From Bos javanicus (Eukaryota > Chordata > Mammalia > Artiodactyla > Bovidae): a DNA stretch of 64,000 nucleotides. The DNA lies in assembly GCF_032452875.1 (NCBI RefSeq), contig NC_083881.1, forward strand, positions 65,417,689 through 65,481,688, given 5' to 3'. Both the position numbers and the translations under genes were made by a program. Below the pieces are notes generated by a model. It did not search any database and was not told the DNA's origin. It saw only the letters and a list, made by a program, of their open reading frames with translations. Positions 24,101 to 37,138 of this stretch are shown in pieces (position 1 is the stretch's first letter; every line of letters begins with the position of its first letter).

Positions 24101-25938
24101 ATCTGTTCTGTGTTTCTGCATTCTGTATTTTGAGTCCAGTCTAAAGTAGATGATTCACCAGGAAAAGCACACTTAAAAAAATGTCATTAGTTTACCATAT
24201 ACTAAATAATCTATTTTAAAAGCCAAATGTAATTATAGGATCCAGTTAAAACAATGCTTTTTAAGAATCACATGGAGAGAAGAAATGATATATTGTATTT
24301 GAGCTTCAAGTGACCTCTTAAATTTTACCAACTGTTCCAAATACATATGTAGTGATAATTAATGTAATGATAATCAGATTATTTTGTATTCTGTTTAAAT
24401 GTTACAAACTTATATTCAGTGGATTTTTCACATCAGAATTTATTGTACTTACTGTTCCTTATGAAATGAAATTGCTGTTTTTACTTGAAGTAGATTTCAC
24501 TCACATTATAAATTAATTCATCCACTTTAATTACAGCATAATTAATTAATCTAACAAATATTATTATTACTAAATATAATGAAAAAATTTCAAGCTTCTT
24601 TAAGATTTTAATCACTTTGTGCTACCAATACAACATATTTTTGCTTTTCAACCAAATTATTATTTTTATGTTATATATTCCAAATAATCAGTGAGGTTAC
24701 TTTTGTTAAACCTGTTTGAATCAGAGTGTATATGTAGGTGAATTTAGTCATAATTGAGATTTCAAAATTACCAAAATTCTGGTCATTTGTTAATTTAAAA
24801 ATTAGTTGACCTTTTGAAGCATTTTAAAAGTTATGTACATTTATGTACTCTTAGTAAAAAAGAAATTGAAAACTTTGCTCATTCACTGAGAATTTTCAGA
24901 CACCTAATATGTAAAAAATAAACCAGCATTTTAGAACTTGTTTTGAATCACAGATGTCTCTGAAAATTTGATGAAAACTGCAGCTTCCTCTTCCTAGAAA
25001 AAAGCACATGTGTGTATATGCACATGAAATTTTGCTTAAATTTTACAGTTCATGGACTCTCTGAGGTCTGCCTATGGACCCACCAGAAGTCCATGAACTC
25101 TGGGTTAAGAACCTCCGCAATAAACCCACACTTGGCTTTGGCAAAGTAGAAAACTTACCATTAGAAAGTATGATTGTTTAAGCTTTCCTTCATTAGGGGC
25201 ATGTATCCGAAAGGAATGATTTTTTTTTTAAATCTCCCTAAAAAACTTTGGCTCAGTGATCCCTCCTGTTTAGCCTTAAAATGAGGACCAATTTCCTTTG
25301 GGTCAAACCCCAAACTCTTAGTGTCTTGACTTTCTAAATGCTTGACAACTATAGACACTTTAATGAAATCCAAATGGGTGAAATTCAACACTTCATTCTG
25401 ATTTTCTTTACAGATGTTCTTAATAAGGACACTGAAGAAATCCTTAGAAGCCTAGCTTCACACATCAGCCAAGGGAAGAAAGAATTCATTGGAAAATTAA
25501 GATAATAAGTAATTCTGGAGTGTTCCTGTACCAGTCAATATTGAGCACCTAGAGCATAAACCTATAATCAGCTTTGTAGGGAAGTGTGAAAGTGACAGGG
25601 CTAAAGTCTGCTGGTAGATTCCTGGGAAGCAACAGAGTTAGATCATACTACCTTCTAATGTTGAATATTGATTCTGCTCAATAATTTTCCCCAGAAAGAC
25701 TTAATTTATCTAAGTGACAGGTTTTTTAAAAATGAATACAGGGAGAAGAAGCTGAAACAGTTCCCTTTGGCTGTCATAATATTGAAACAATTATTTCAAT
25801 AATGAAAGATAATTAATAGAAACTATATTGCTGGAATATAATATAAATTATATTGCTGGAATTTTATAAGTAGAATGGATGTTTTAACACCACACATAGG
25901 TAGAATGGGTCACTATAATCATTCTGTTCTTCCACTCC
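21191..25938. other. AT-rich gene desert
   Basis: No ruminant SINE or BovB in nearly 4.8 kb. A short palindrome lies at 22929-22951. The 25050-25120 stretch (catggactctctgaggtctg ... gggttaagaacctccgc) looks like the end of an old DNA-transposon-type repeat. No gene seen. Confidence 0.5.
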
Positions 25939-25949
25939 CTTTACTTGCT

Positions 25950-26180
25950 GCTGCTGCTGCTAAGTCACTTCAGTCGTGTCTGACTCTGTGCGACCCCGTA
26001 GATGGCAGCCCAGCAGGCTCCCCCGTCCCTGGGATTCTCCAGGCAAGAACACTGGAGTGGGTTGCCATTGCCTTCTCCAATGCATGAAAGTGAAAAGTGA
26101 AAGGGAAGTCACTCCCGTGCGACCCCATAGACGGCAGCCCACCAGGCTCCTCCGTCCATGGGATTTTCCAGACAAGAGTA
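25950..26180 (-). mobile_element. BOV-A2 SINE (dimeric)
   Basis: Two monomers in tandem on the minus strand, joined by a gaaagtgaaaagtgaaag linker. The tail is (CTG)n on plus. The target duplication ctttacttgct is at 25939-25949 and 26181-26191. Confidence 0.93.
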
Positions 26181-26191
26181 CTTTACTTGCT

Positions 26192-27224
26192 AAAGGTGGA
26201 TAAAAATCAGTCTTCAAAGCTCTGAATAGAATAGTTGCAATATGGGGAATCCTTTTCCTGAACATTCTTTGAGCCATCTGGAGAGAAGGATTTGCACACT
26301 TAGATGGACACAAAAATTTACGTGGAACATTTTCATCAATAAATTTGAAACTTTGGAGGTGAAAAAAATGCTCAATTTGTCTGAGAAAATATTAGTGTTC
26401 TGGTCCCTCTTAAAATTCCCAAGAGTAGTGTTGACTTTATAGGAATTTGTGGAAGTGAGGCACATTAACCTGAAAGGAAAGATCAGAGAGAAAGGTGCTC
26501 ATGATTTTTGAACTAGTCAGAGTTCTGAATTCTGATCCAGAACCTGTCACTCCTATTAATATTTCCCACAGAGCTTTAGGCAATTTACTTCACCCCACTG
26601 CCACTCCCAAGCTTCTCTCTTTCTTATTCCATTAAATGAAGATAATGCTGATCTAATAGGAAAGTTGTATAAATTTAATGTCATGTCAGAAATATTTCAA
26701 AAAAAAAAAAAAAGAAATATTTCAATAGTTTTAAAGCTTATTTAGCTAAGTTTTAGCATCTGGTAAATTTGTCCCTTTTGCCTTACATCTTCAGTCGAAC
26801 ATGGCTGCAAAACAAATGAGCCATTGTCAATGAGTTTGTGACTAACACCATCAATAATTAGAATAAGTTAGTAGGTGACTGAGGGGAAAATAGAAGTGTG
26901 TGGGAAGGCAAGGTTCTAGAACTGGCTTGCACCATAGGAAAATCACTTTTCTTTTCCTCAATTTCCTCATCCTCAAATGAAGTATCAATAAAATCTTCTG
27001 TGTGGTCCTTAATAATGCCTGTTTTTGTATAGTTACATGAGTATTTTTTTTTAAATTTGGCCTCTTTCCAGTAAACTATAAGCTTTAAGGGTGAAGAGAA
27101 TTTGTCTTTCTGGTATATCAGTGTATCTCTAGTTTCACAGAGTAGCTGCTTAGTAAATATCCCATAGTAGATGATTCCTAAAGTCCTCTTCAGTTCTAAA
27201 ATCTTATTCTTTTATTTTAAAAAA
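26192..27224. other. Intergenic DNA with weak MIR/L2 traces
   Basis: 26520-26680 and 26920-27170 carry MIR- or L2-like phrases (ttcctcaatttcctcatcct, tagctgcttagtaaatatcc). An A-run lies at 26699-26713. No gene seen. Confidence 0.4.
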
Positions 27225-28085
27225 TGTTTATTATGAATATTTCCAAGCATATAGAAAAGCACATAGAGACTAATACAACAAACCCCTTACACGCATCACT
27301 CAGTTTTGTCAAGTCTTAACATCTACATTTGCTTCATGTTTTTTTTTTAAAAGAAACAAATATCATAAATACAATTAGAATCCCCCTCCACATATACCAT
27401 TTTCCAATTTCTTTCTTCTTTCTCCCCAGAGGTAACTATTTTCCAGAATTTTATTTTTATTATTTCCAAGAACGTTTTACACTTTTACTATATTTATATA
27501 AACTACATATCATGTCTTCAAACTTTACATGAATGACATATGCTTGTCAATCCACAACTTGCTTATTTTTTCACACATTATGTGCTTGAGATTAATCCAT
27601 GCTGATACACGTAGTGCTAATCCATTTTAACTTCTATTCCATTATTTATTTATCCATTTTCCTGTTAGCAGACATTTATGTCGGAGAAGGCAATGGCACC
27701 CAACTCCAGTACTCCTGCCTGGAAAATCCCATGGGCGGAGGAGCCTGGTAGGCTGCAGTCCATGGGGTCGCTGAGGGCCGGACACGACTGAGCGACTTCA
27801 CTTTCACTTTTCACTTTCCTGCATTGGAGAAGGAAATGGCAACTCACTCCAGTGTTCTTGCCTGGAGAATCCCAGGGACGGGGGAGCCTGGTGGGCTGCC
27901 GTCTATGGGGTCACACAGAGTTGGACACGACTGAAGTGACTTAGCAGCAGCAGCAGACATTTATGTTCTTTTGAGTTTTTTTGATTATAAACAATATTTC
28001 GAACAATATTCTCACTCACGTCTGTTTCTACAGATGTGCTTAAGTTTCTGTGGTGGAATCGCTCGACTGAACAGATAAAATCTTC
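27225..28085 (-). mobile_element. Old L1-like fragment split by BOV-A2
   Basis: Phrases such as tgagattaatccatgctgat before the SINE and gattataaacaatatttcg after it resemble the reverse strand of mammalian L1 3' regions. Strongly decayed; subfamily not assigned. Confidence 0.45.
27682..27951 (+). mobile_element. BOV-A2 SINE (dimeric), intact
   Basis: Two monomers in plus orientation with a cactttcacttttcactttc linker and a (CAG)n tail. The perfect 15-bp target duplication agcagacatttatgt is at 27667-27681 and 27952-27966. It split an older L1-like fragment. Confidence 0.95.
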
Positions 28086-29507
28086 AAATTCACTAATCTA
28101 GGCTACAATATCTGATTCACTTGCCTATATTTTTATGGAGATAGTTGATCAAGTTATTTCCTTTTTATTTATTTTTTCTTTTGACCTGGGCAGGAAAGGA
28201 AATATTAATCAAGTTGACAAGAGCATCATCTTTTTACTTCTAGTCTTTCTACCTCTAACCAGACAGAAATAGGGCAGAAACCTTAGAGAAGTCAAGAAGA
28301 TTAACATAAAATAGGGAAATGCAGATGTATCTAGATCAGAATCACATAAAAACAAGGCCATGTCCTGTCATCACATAATGATATTTACAACACAGCACTG
28401 TCAATATGTGATGTAAAAACAGTGCCACATGGTAAATATTGCAGAGGCCTATGAATAGAGTCCCTCTGAAAGCATATGACTATGACCCAGTTCATAAGGA
28501 AATAATTTTTAGGACAGAGAAGCAGCAACTTTTCAGACCAAATAGCAAAATAATGGGAAGTGTTCAACTCTGAGCCATAATATCAATTGAACCACTGTTC
28601 TAACCCTGTCCTTAAATAGGCAAAATATCTCAGTTTAACTTGACATTCCAAATTTTTAATCTTGCCTTGAATTTCAGATGATCTATGTGGAAAGATAGGA
28701 TATAGGAAAAGTTTTCAGTCTGTCTATACAGTTAAACAGCTACTATATTTCAGTAGATATTTCCTCATTCAGTAAATATTAAAGAATTTGAGAGCATTTG
28801 TATTATCTACTTAATGTAGTTTCTTTTTCAAAGATTAATTTTCTTGTTTAGATAAAAGATGTAGGGCATGAACAGAATAGTTTCACTGGGAAGTTTACCT
28901 TGCTAAAAAGACAGGAGCTATTACATTCTATCTTGTCAATGATCCATGGATAATGGGTCACCAGGGGATTTAAGAACTGTATCTTTCAGTTCTTGCCAGG
29001 GAGGTATATCAGTGTGCATTGATGTGAACCATAATATGACACACCTTGAAGAATCTTCAAAACCCTCAGGCACTCTCTCAGCTGCTGTCATCAAGATATG
29101 TGACTAAAGGTTGTCAGTTAAAGATGGTGTCTTACAAATAACTTCAGGAACAAAATGCTTTTTCCTATTTCTCCATATTAAATTATAATGAAAGAATTAA
29201 TCCTCAGGTTTAAAAATCCTTAGAGTTTATTTCCCCCCACTATCTTAGAAGAATACCTTTTCGTGCTGATATGGAAAAATAGATGGAATATAGATTGTTT
29301 TTATTGTTAAATGTGTAGGGGTTGGGGAGAACAGGTTGCAAAACAACAACGTGATCATATTTGTGTTGTATATTTTTAAGTATGTTGTTACATTTGCATA
29401 TCCACAGCAAAATGTCTAGAAAAACATACCAAAAATATTAATAATGGCTACCTTTGGGGAATGGAATTAACAGTGTCATTACTGAAGGAAGGAGAGATAA
29501 GAGATTT
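28086..29507. other. AT-rich intergenic DNA
   Basis: Nothing recognised apart from decayed LINE-like sequence near 29330-29460. Confidence 0.45.
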
Positions 29508-29722
29508 TGCTTCCCTGATGGCTCAGATGGTAAAGAATCTGCCTGCAGTGCAGGAGACCTGGGTTAGATCCCTAAGTTGGGAAGATCCCCTGGAGGAGGG
29601 CATGGCAGTCCACTCCAGTATTCTTGCTTGGAGAATCCCCATGGACAGAGGAGCCTGGCAGGCTACAGTCCACAGGGTGGCAAAGTATCAGACGTGACTG
29701 AGCGACTAAGCACACACACACA
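29508..29722 (+). mobile_element. BOV-A SINE
   Basis: Starts gcttccctgatggctcagat and ends actaagcacacacacaca. Confidence 0.93.
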
Positions 29723-30870
29723 TATTATTTGAATTTTTTTTTTTTAATAAGCATGACTTTTGTCTCTAAAAAATAATTTTAAGATACATTTATTTTTCAA
29801 TTTAAAAACATTACTTTCAATGGACAGTCTTCTAAAGAGTCTCTAAAAGTTCAAAAGATTTAGGAAAACAAATGATACAACATTTTCAAGTAGAACTTAA
29901 TTTGTAAATCCACATTTATTTTTACTGAATTAATGAAATATTTTATGGGAGTGAAGTGAAGGAGTTTCTTAATATTTTCTAGCTATTGTGAAGTCTACAA
30001 TAGTTACTTAACAATGTGTTTATGCTTACCCCAATGAGAACCATTCATCCCACAAGCTAGAGAAGACCTTATTATACAGAGTAAATTCTCATTTTATAGG
30101 TGAGAAACTGAGTCTCAGAGAGGTTAAATGTCTTGTCTGTAAACAGTTCCAGAGCTTAAAAAAAATTAAATATTCTGACTACATGTCCATGACTCTTTCC
30201 ATCACAAAATTGCCTCCTACACTGAAATATTACTGTAATGATAATATAAATAACAACAACAAAAAAGAAAAACAATGTGATTTAGCTCTGATCTTAAACC
30301 AGCATACATCCACACCTCACTACCTCAAGCATCACTCATAGCAAATTAATGTTCTTCATACAGAAGCTGAAGTAACAGGTCATCTGGTTACAATATTTAA
30401 AAAGAATTATTTTTACTTCTCTGTGATTTTCTCATCTTAATTATCACACTCTCTTTTTTCTCCTTCCTCTTTAAATTAGTGGCTGGATTAAGCAAACAAA
30501 GAAGGGCAAAGAAATAAAACATGGAAGCCAAACATACCTATTAATGTAAAAAAGGAAAAATCAAGTTTGGGGACAGCAGCAATAGAAAAGTAGATGAAGA
30601 GACCATGGTAGAGTAGTAAGAATCAAGGCAGAGAAAAATATGACAACTCAAGGACAGTGAGTTTTTATTTTTTAATGAGCTGAGATTTGTTTTATGTTTA
30701 TTATGGTAGGCAGATAGTAAATGGCTGATGGATAAGATAAAGGGGATGTTGATGTCAAGGCTAATGCAGTTCTCAGTTTCTAACAGACATAAGAACTACG
30801 TGAAGTGTTTTTTTAAAGTGTGGAGTACTCAGTCTTTATCACCAGGAATTCCAACTCACCCAATGAATAA
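29723..30870. other. AT-rich intergenic DNA
   Basis: A reverse MIR trace (gtgagaaactgagtctcaga) lies near 30060-30160. No gene seen. Confidence 0.45.
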
Positions 30871-31078
30871 GGGAGGGCCTGGTGGCTCAGATTGTAAAGA
30901 ATCTGCCTGCAATGCAGGAGATCTGGGTTCGATCCCTGGGTCAGGAAGATCCCCCTGAAGAAGGGAATGGCTGCCCACTCCAGTATTCTTCCCTGGAGAA
31001 TTCCATGGACAGAGGAGTTTGGCAGGCTACAGTCCATGGGAGCACAAAGAGTGGGACACGACTGAGTGACTAGCACCA
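30871..31078 (+). mobile_element. BOV-A SINE
   Basis: gggttcgatccctgggtcag core, full length; the head begins gggagggcctggtggctcag. Confidence 0.93.
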
Positions 31079-34000
31079 GAAATAAGTACCCTGGATAATT
31101 CTAATGACCACACCTGGAGGAACACTGAACTGGAATTACTGGAACTCTTAAAAGGTAGAAAGCAAAGAATCAGGAAGCAGAAATCTAGAGAAGAGAAAAG
31201 ATAGGAAAGAGAGATTTGAATAGAAATCAAGGAAGAAAGAAAAGGAAAGTAAAAGATGTAACTAAATTAAAGGAATGATTTAGAAGAAGCATGAAGGTGG
31301 GTGTGACTAATTGGAAGCAATAAAGCAAGATGAAAACTAAAAATATTGAGGAAATGAAGGCTTTATATTCATTTATTATTTATTTATTATTTAACATTTA
31401 TTATTTTTCTCCTTTATAGCAATAATACATATTTATTGTGGAAGAGTTGAAATATAAGAAAAGAAGAAAAATGGACTTTTGGTTTGTTAGCTGCAAATAG
31501 CTCCTGTTAACATTTCTGTGTATCTTCTGATAGTCTTTTGTTTCTGCTGAGTTTCTGGAAGGTTTTGTTTGGTTATATGGTTTATCCCACTATCCAGAAG
31601 TAGAGCCTCCCAAGAAACTTTTCATAAGAAATGGTGTACACCAAAGAAGCGGTTACCTTAACACACATCTTGCTAATGGATACACAGAATAAATTGAGAT
31701 AAAGCCCAGATGCTCAGAGACACAGTTCAAAGCTATGGAGGCTTGATGGTGAGATGCCGAGTCTAGTTCTCAGAGAAGAACCTTGTCGGTGCCATACTCC
31801 CTGCTGTAGCGTGTGGCACTGTCTCTATAATAGCTCCTGCAAAACAAATGCTAAATGCTACTTTCACCTTTTTATGTAAAAGCAAAAATCCTCTTGGTAT
31901 TTCTCTAGTTAGTGAAAACAGATACTGATGTCTTTGGGGAAAATAAAATGGAGTAAAGTAAAAGCAGGGGATATCTGTATATGTCCTTAAATATCCTGCT
32001 TTTATTACATAAGCATCTCCTAACATAAGGTTATTAATGGAAACTTCATTTTTAGCATCTGCTTAATATTCACAATAGTCAGTTCTCCTTTCTTCCTTAC
32101 TGACAGAACTTAGGTTTTTCAGGCAGTCAAGATCTTTAGGGAAGGCTGGTTCCATTTGGTGGGCAGAATGTGAATTTTATGTGGTCTAAGTCAATCAGGG
32201 TGTAATTCTGTTCTCCTTGGTAGTGGTTGCCTGAGGAAGGAACAAGTGACCTAATTCCAGCCAATAAAACATGAGGGCAGGTATAGAGGTTGGATTTATA
32301 GGAGAGATTCTTAGTTCTTAAAAAGTGATAACAAGGGAAAGGTAACCCCCCTTTCTACCTATGAAATGTGTATGAGAAGGAAACACTGGAGCTGGTAGTT
32401 GGAGCTATTGCAGCCATGGTGTGGCCATGAAGGGAGCCAGCTACACACTGAAGATGGAAGAAGAGGGAAGTAGAAAGAACTGGGCTCTGGAAAATCTTGT
32501 CACTCCAATTAATCACACATCCTTGGGCCCTACCTTGAGACTTCTTGTTAGGTCAGAAAATAAATCCCCTATATTTTAAGCCCCTTTAAGTCGGGTTTTC
32601 TGTTTCTTGCAATAGAAAGCATCCTAACAGATATAGCATGATAATTTCCTAAAAATTTTCCTCTTTAGGCTACTTGTGTTACTTACAATTTTTCACTATC
32701 AGTTTTTTCAAAGAGAAAAAAGTTACATAGCTTAGATAGTAATTTGTGTTGGAGGGGGTGGGAAACAAGCAATAAAGAAAAGAAACAGGAATGAACTTGA
32801 AATATCTCAGGTCATCAAAGCTGAATCATTCTGAATCTCCACTCCCTTTATTGCTCATTGCTGTCAGCAGCGGTGGTTATCAGTGGCAAGTTACATTTCA
32901 GAAGGAAAAATTGGGAATACAATCTCAACATAACATGCTATTAAGGTGAACAGAAATACTCCTCTGAAATAGAAAAGCTATTCCTGTTTGTAGTGTTACA
33001 AGGCTGTATGAACTTTTTCTCTTTATTTTAATAAAATTACTTGGTCATAAGAAAGGCAACCTGTTATGCTGTGGTAATTCCCTTCTCATGTTAAAATTTA
33101 CTGTAGGTTCTACACTGTTTAATCTAAACGCATCTAGTCTCTCCCACTGACAATATTCAAAACCTAATGTTTCCCAAGGGCCTTCCAGGGGTTGGCTGGG
33201 CCTTCCAGGGGTTGGCTGTACCTCCAGAATCAAAACTGGGGCAAGAGTCCCCAACTGAAATGATTTAAGTGAAGAAGTTCAGATGTCAATGCTAATATCT
33301 GACAAATGAACAGTAGAAGAAACCTCCAGTAACTGCCTCTGGTTTCATCACCAGTAGTGGTTGGGCCCATTTATAACTTGAGAATTTAAATTTGTTTACT
33401 TCTTAAATATTTAGTTGTCTTAGAGTCAAATTTTGGAAAGGTTCCTCATGTAAGAAAGGATATGCCTGTGCAAAATAACAATTTTAATCATTGCATTTAT
33501 CAAGCACTAGTAATAAATACAATTACTTATATTTCAATATTAGCAACAATAACACATTCAGAATATAACAACTGATTACAATGGAATTCATTTATAGAAC
33601 TTATATTTAAAATCCCACACACAGATTACAAAATGAGACTAAAGTCACAACTAAATACTTCACTGTTGTTCGTAAAGTTCTTCAGCACTGCGGTTATGAC
33701 TCGTGACATTTCCCACTCCTGGCCAGAGGCCAGGAGTATTGATTCATAAGTTGACTATGGTAGAGGGTGTAAGGAACGCAGGCTAATCTAAAACTCAAAT
33801 AATGACTCTTTTCCAAACCAAAAAAATACCCAGCAAATCAATTTCATAAGCTACACGGTATCACTTCCCCTATGAGATCTCATAAGTTTGTCTCATCCAA
33901 GAATCATTTCCTGCTTATGGTGACGTGCAAAGAAGAAGAAAACAAAACTCCAAATGCAGGGAGGAACCCACTGTTCAAAAGTTCACCTGTCAGCATCCAG

Positions 34001-34144
34001 AATGTGAAAAGAGTCTACACTGAGGCTGTTCCCTTCTGAGTCTAGATGGATGCTGGATGTAAGAGTCCAGATTGAGGAGAACCATTAATTTAAGCCCTAT
34101 TTATAGATTTTTAAAAATTATTTAAGTAGTCTAGATTCCAAAAA
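31079..34144. other. Intergenic DNA with old repeat fossils
   Basis: Includes the LTR-like fossil at 32185-32640, a 20-bp direct duplication (gggccttccaggggttggct) at 33179-33218 and a 23-bp palindrome at 33715-33737. No gene seen. Confidence 0.45.
32185..32640 (+). repeat. Old LTR-like or DNA-repeat fossil, unclassified
   Basis: The stretch ending gcaatagaaagcatcctaac agata, with gtcagaaaataaatcccct before it, resembles the end of old mammalian LTR-type repeats (MLT1-like). No coding sequence. Class uncertain. Confidence 0.3.
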
Positions 34145-34483
34145 TGAGGACTTCTCTGGTGGTCCAGTGGTTGAGAATCCACCTGCCAATTCAGGGGACA
34201 CAGGTTCAATCCCTGATCTGGGAAGATCCCACATGTCATGGAACAACTAAGCCTGTATACCATGACTATTGAGTCTGTGCTCTAGGGCCCACACACCACA
34301 ACCACTGAAGCCCCTCCTTCCGAGAGCTTGTGCTCGGCAACAAGAGAAGCCACTGCAGTGAGTGGCCTGAGCACCACAGTGGAAGCGCATCCCCTACTCT
34401 CCCCAACTATGGAAAAGATCACAGCAGTAAAGATCCAGCACAGACATAAATAAATAAATAAATCTTTAAAAAAAAAAAAAAAG
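34145..34483 (+). mobile_element. CHR-type cetartiodactyl SINE
   Basis: Opens aggacttctctggtggtcca. A tRNA-like head is followed by the long ggaacaactaagcctgtat body and a (TAAA)n / A tail. It is the last young SINE before the repeat-poor OSR2 domain. Confidence 0.9.
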
Positions 34484-36564
34484 GATTCCAAAAACGAGCT
34501 GCTAGATATAGAAGGACAGAAACTGATCAAAAAAGTCATTGGAAACTATTAATAGCATAGGGCTTGGCACATGAAAAGCACATAATAAACTTTTGTTAAG
34601 GAAGTGACTGCATAAATACATTTTAAATGAATTTACCTGAATTTTGATAGTGTGTATATGGAAAGGGAAATTGCTTTCTCCACCTTCTCTATTTTTCCTC
34701 ATTCACTATTGATTCCCACCTCCCCCCCCCTCCTTTTTTTTTCAATAAAAATAAATGGAGAGGAAGAGTATTCTGGTTGCACCTGTCTGTATTTCCCTGT
34801 GACAGGGACTTCAAGGATATGCCTGAGCTTGGAAACGAGCAAGGGTCAACCTCTGATAATTCGACTGAACCCTGTGCTGTGGAACCGTGCTGCTGGGAGT
34901 CAGTTGGGGTGGGTGGGGCAGCAAGACTGACTACATGGAAAAAGCCTGCTGGATTAGGGGAGCTCCAGGGACAGTCAATGTGTAACCCTGCCCTGAAGTA
35001 TTCAAATCTTCTGTGCCAAGGTGGGCAGGATCTTGAGGGAGTAGGGGTAGGGAGGTCACCGAGTTAATTCTGTACAAACAAAAGAAGACAAACAGTTTCA
35101 TTCCTCCGAATACCACACACACATGCACCCCCTCACTCCATCCCCGCCCCCTCTCCTCCGCAACGCCCTTTGGGCCCATCCCTTGTTGAGAAACGCATTT
35201 GTGTGAGCATTAGACACACAGGCTTAGCGAGTGGACATTTTGTGGGAGAGAACTCATCTCCCGTAAGAAGAAGAAGGGACTTCTGACCGGCACCCGTGCA
35301 AAGTGAACCGTGGGTCAGAAACACTTTTTGAGACTTCCTTGTAAGTTGTTTTGAACAAGGCATAGGTGAGAAATTTTGAGTCTGGTCCTCAAATCCCTAC
35401 CCCTTAGGATTCTAAGGTAGAAACTTAGGGCATTTTGCCTGGTATCTCCCTGAAGATGAAACATGCCATGCCCACACAAATACACAAATGGAAAAAAAAA
35501 AAAATCTGAGGATACTTAATTCACCCTGTTGCTCAGTATTCAAGTTTGTGAGGATAGGGCCACTGGGCCCAGGTTCCTCTGATAGTCCCTCTTTAGGTGC
35601 AATTCTGTCCCTTTTGGTCTCTGCAGTAGTACTACCATTTGTATCCAAATCCTTCCACTCAGGTCCTAAGAGGTTGTCATATTCTTAGTGTCACATACTA
35701 GTGTCATATTCCCCAGGAACCATTTGGGAAAGAACTGAAGTGCCTCAGAAGGTGATTACATATTTGGCCTGAGCTCTATACACAGAATAACCTGTACTTC
35801 TGGCATATTCCCAGGAACAAAAGGCCAACTAGTGATGGAAACCTTGCTAGTGACCTCAGTCAGTTTGCTTTGCAGATAAATCTGAACCTTCTAGAAGAAA
35901 AGGTCTCCACTCTTGGGGAAAAAATAATTCTGTGCAAATATAGCTAAGTAGTTTCTCTTTTCTCGTCTTGTTTCCCATCTTCTGAAGCTTGTACCTGCCT
36001 GTATTCGTCTGTAGGAGGATCTGAGACTTCTCCCCCAAAGGCGGGGTAAAGTCTGTCTAAGAGCCAAATCATAGTGTTCAAAGTCTAATGGTAAGAGAAG
36101 TTGCCCATCATAAACCATTACAATAGGTCAAGGACTTCTAAAAGTGAAGTGGTGAGAAACTCCCTTCTTTTTCCTTATGCTTTTTCCCACCTTGTGCTTT
36201 CAAGTGGGTTCAGTTATTGGAGTTGCTGGTTACTAACAGTGATAATTATACTTTTACTAAAGGAATAATACACAAGGAATCAGAATAAACAAAAAAGGAG
36301 AAAAACCTCAGAGGTATCAACTTTAATATCTTCAAAAGCCAGAATGACAGCGCAGTTGACCAGTTCCAAAATGCCTAAAAGGGAAGCACTAAAAGGGAAG
36401 AGATGAAGTTTCCGTAAGAGGATTGTGAGAAGTCTTATTTAAAAAAAAACCTCGGGATAAAGAATGCCCTTCAATACGGAATATTTCAGAGACACACCAC
36501 GCCTCCAGAATCCAGAGGAAAAACAGAAGTCAAATAGCAAGACACTTTTGCAGGAGTGTTGAAA
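34484..36564. other. Region 3' of OSR2, repeat-poor
   Basis: An L2-like scrap may lie near 34540-34620. Otherwise unique-looking sequence with no gene recognised. Confidence 0.45.
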
Positions 36565-36955
36565 CAAACAAGAAAACATTTTTATTTTGAAAATACAGTC
36601 TTTAAAGATAAATTTGGCTTCCATTTCCCATACCTAGGTGCATCCAACAAGGTACAAAAACAGACAAAACAAAACAACGAAACAGAGACCCTCGACATTA
36701 TGTACAGAGCTCTAAAATGAGCTGTGAATATCTACAAGAAACTAGCATATGCGCTTTGTGAAAGGATGTACTTGTGTGGCTTTCTACAGTTCTCAGTCCT
36801 GGGAAGGAGAGTTAACCCCCTGAAGCTGCAGGTGTGGCTGCAGCCAGGGAAGAGCTGGGGTCAGTGAAGGGTTGGGGACGGGCCCCCTCGGGTGGGAGGC
36901 TGGAGAGGTGTCTGGGGAGGGGGGCGGCGGCGGCCCGGACAGATCCGGGGCTTCT
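36565..36955 (-). other. OSR2: OSR2 3' UTR
   Basis: About 390 nt from the stop codon to just past the first canonical poly(A) signal. It is GC-rich next to the stop and AT-rich toward the end. No repeat is visible in it. The cleavage position is inferred. Confidence 0.6.
36581..36586 (-). terminator. OSR2: Poly(A) signal for OSR2
   Basis: Plus-strand tttatt reads AATAAA on the minus strand. It is followed within 10-25 nt by a U/GU-rich stretch (TTTTCTTGTTTGTTTC), as expected for a cleavage and polyadenylation site. It is the first canonical hexamer downstream of the stop that has such a context. Confidence 0.65.
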
Positions 36956-37138
36956 CTAGAAGTCCTGCCGCGGGGTGTGAGTCAGGCTGTGCCGCCGCAG
37001 ATCACAGTTTCGCCTGAACACTTTGCCGCACTGCTCGCAGCTGTAGGGCTTGATGTCTGTATGGGTGAGAAGGTGAGTTTTCAGATTACTTCTCTGATTA
37101 AAGGTTCTTCCACATGTGGGACATTTGTGTGGAGATTC
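36956..37138 (-). CDS. OSR2: OSR2 terminal coding exon, long isoform (fingers 4 and 5)
   Basis: 183 nt, 60 residues plus TAG. It starts [13 protein letters not shown] and ends THTPRQDF, encoding fingers 4 and 5. The acceptor reads CATCTGAACAG|GAA on the minus strand. Joined to the previous exon it keeps the reading frame exactly and gives a total length of 312 aa, matching the human long isoform as I know it. Confidence 0.94.
   Translation of the reverse strand, partial: ESPHKCPTCGRTFNQRSNLKTHLLTHTDIKPYSCEQCGKVFRRNCDLRRHSLTHTPRQDF

Noticed and set aside
29510..29580. tRNA-like A and B box sequences in the many SINE heads
   Set aside because: These are the tRNA-Glu-derived promoters of Bov-tA/BOV-A SINEs, without a mature tRNA fold; not tRNA genes.
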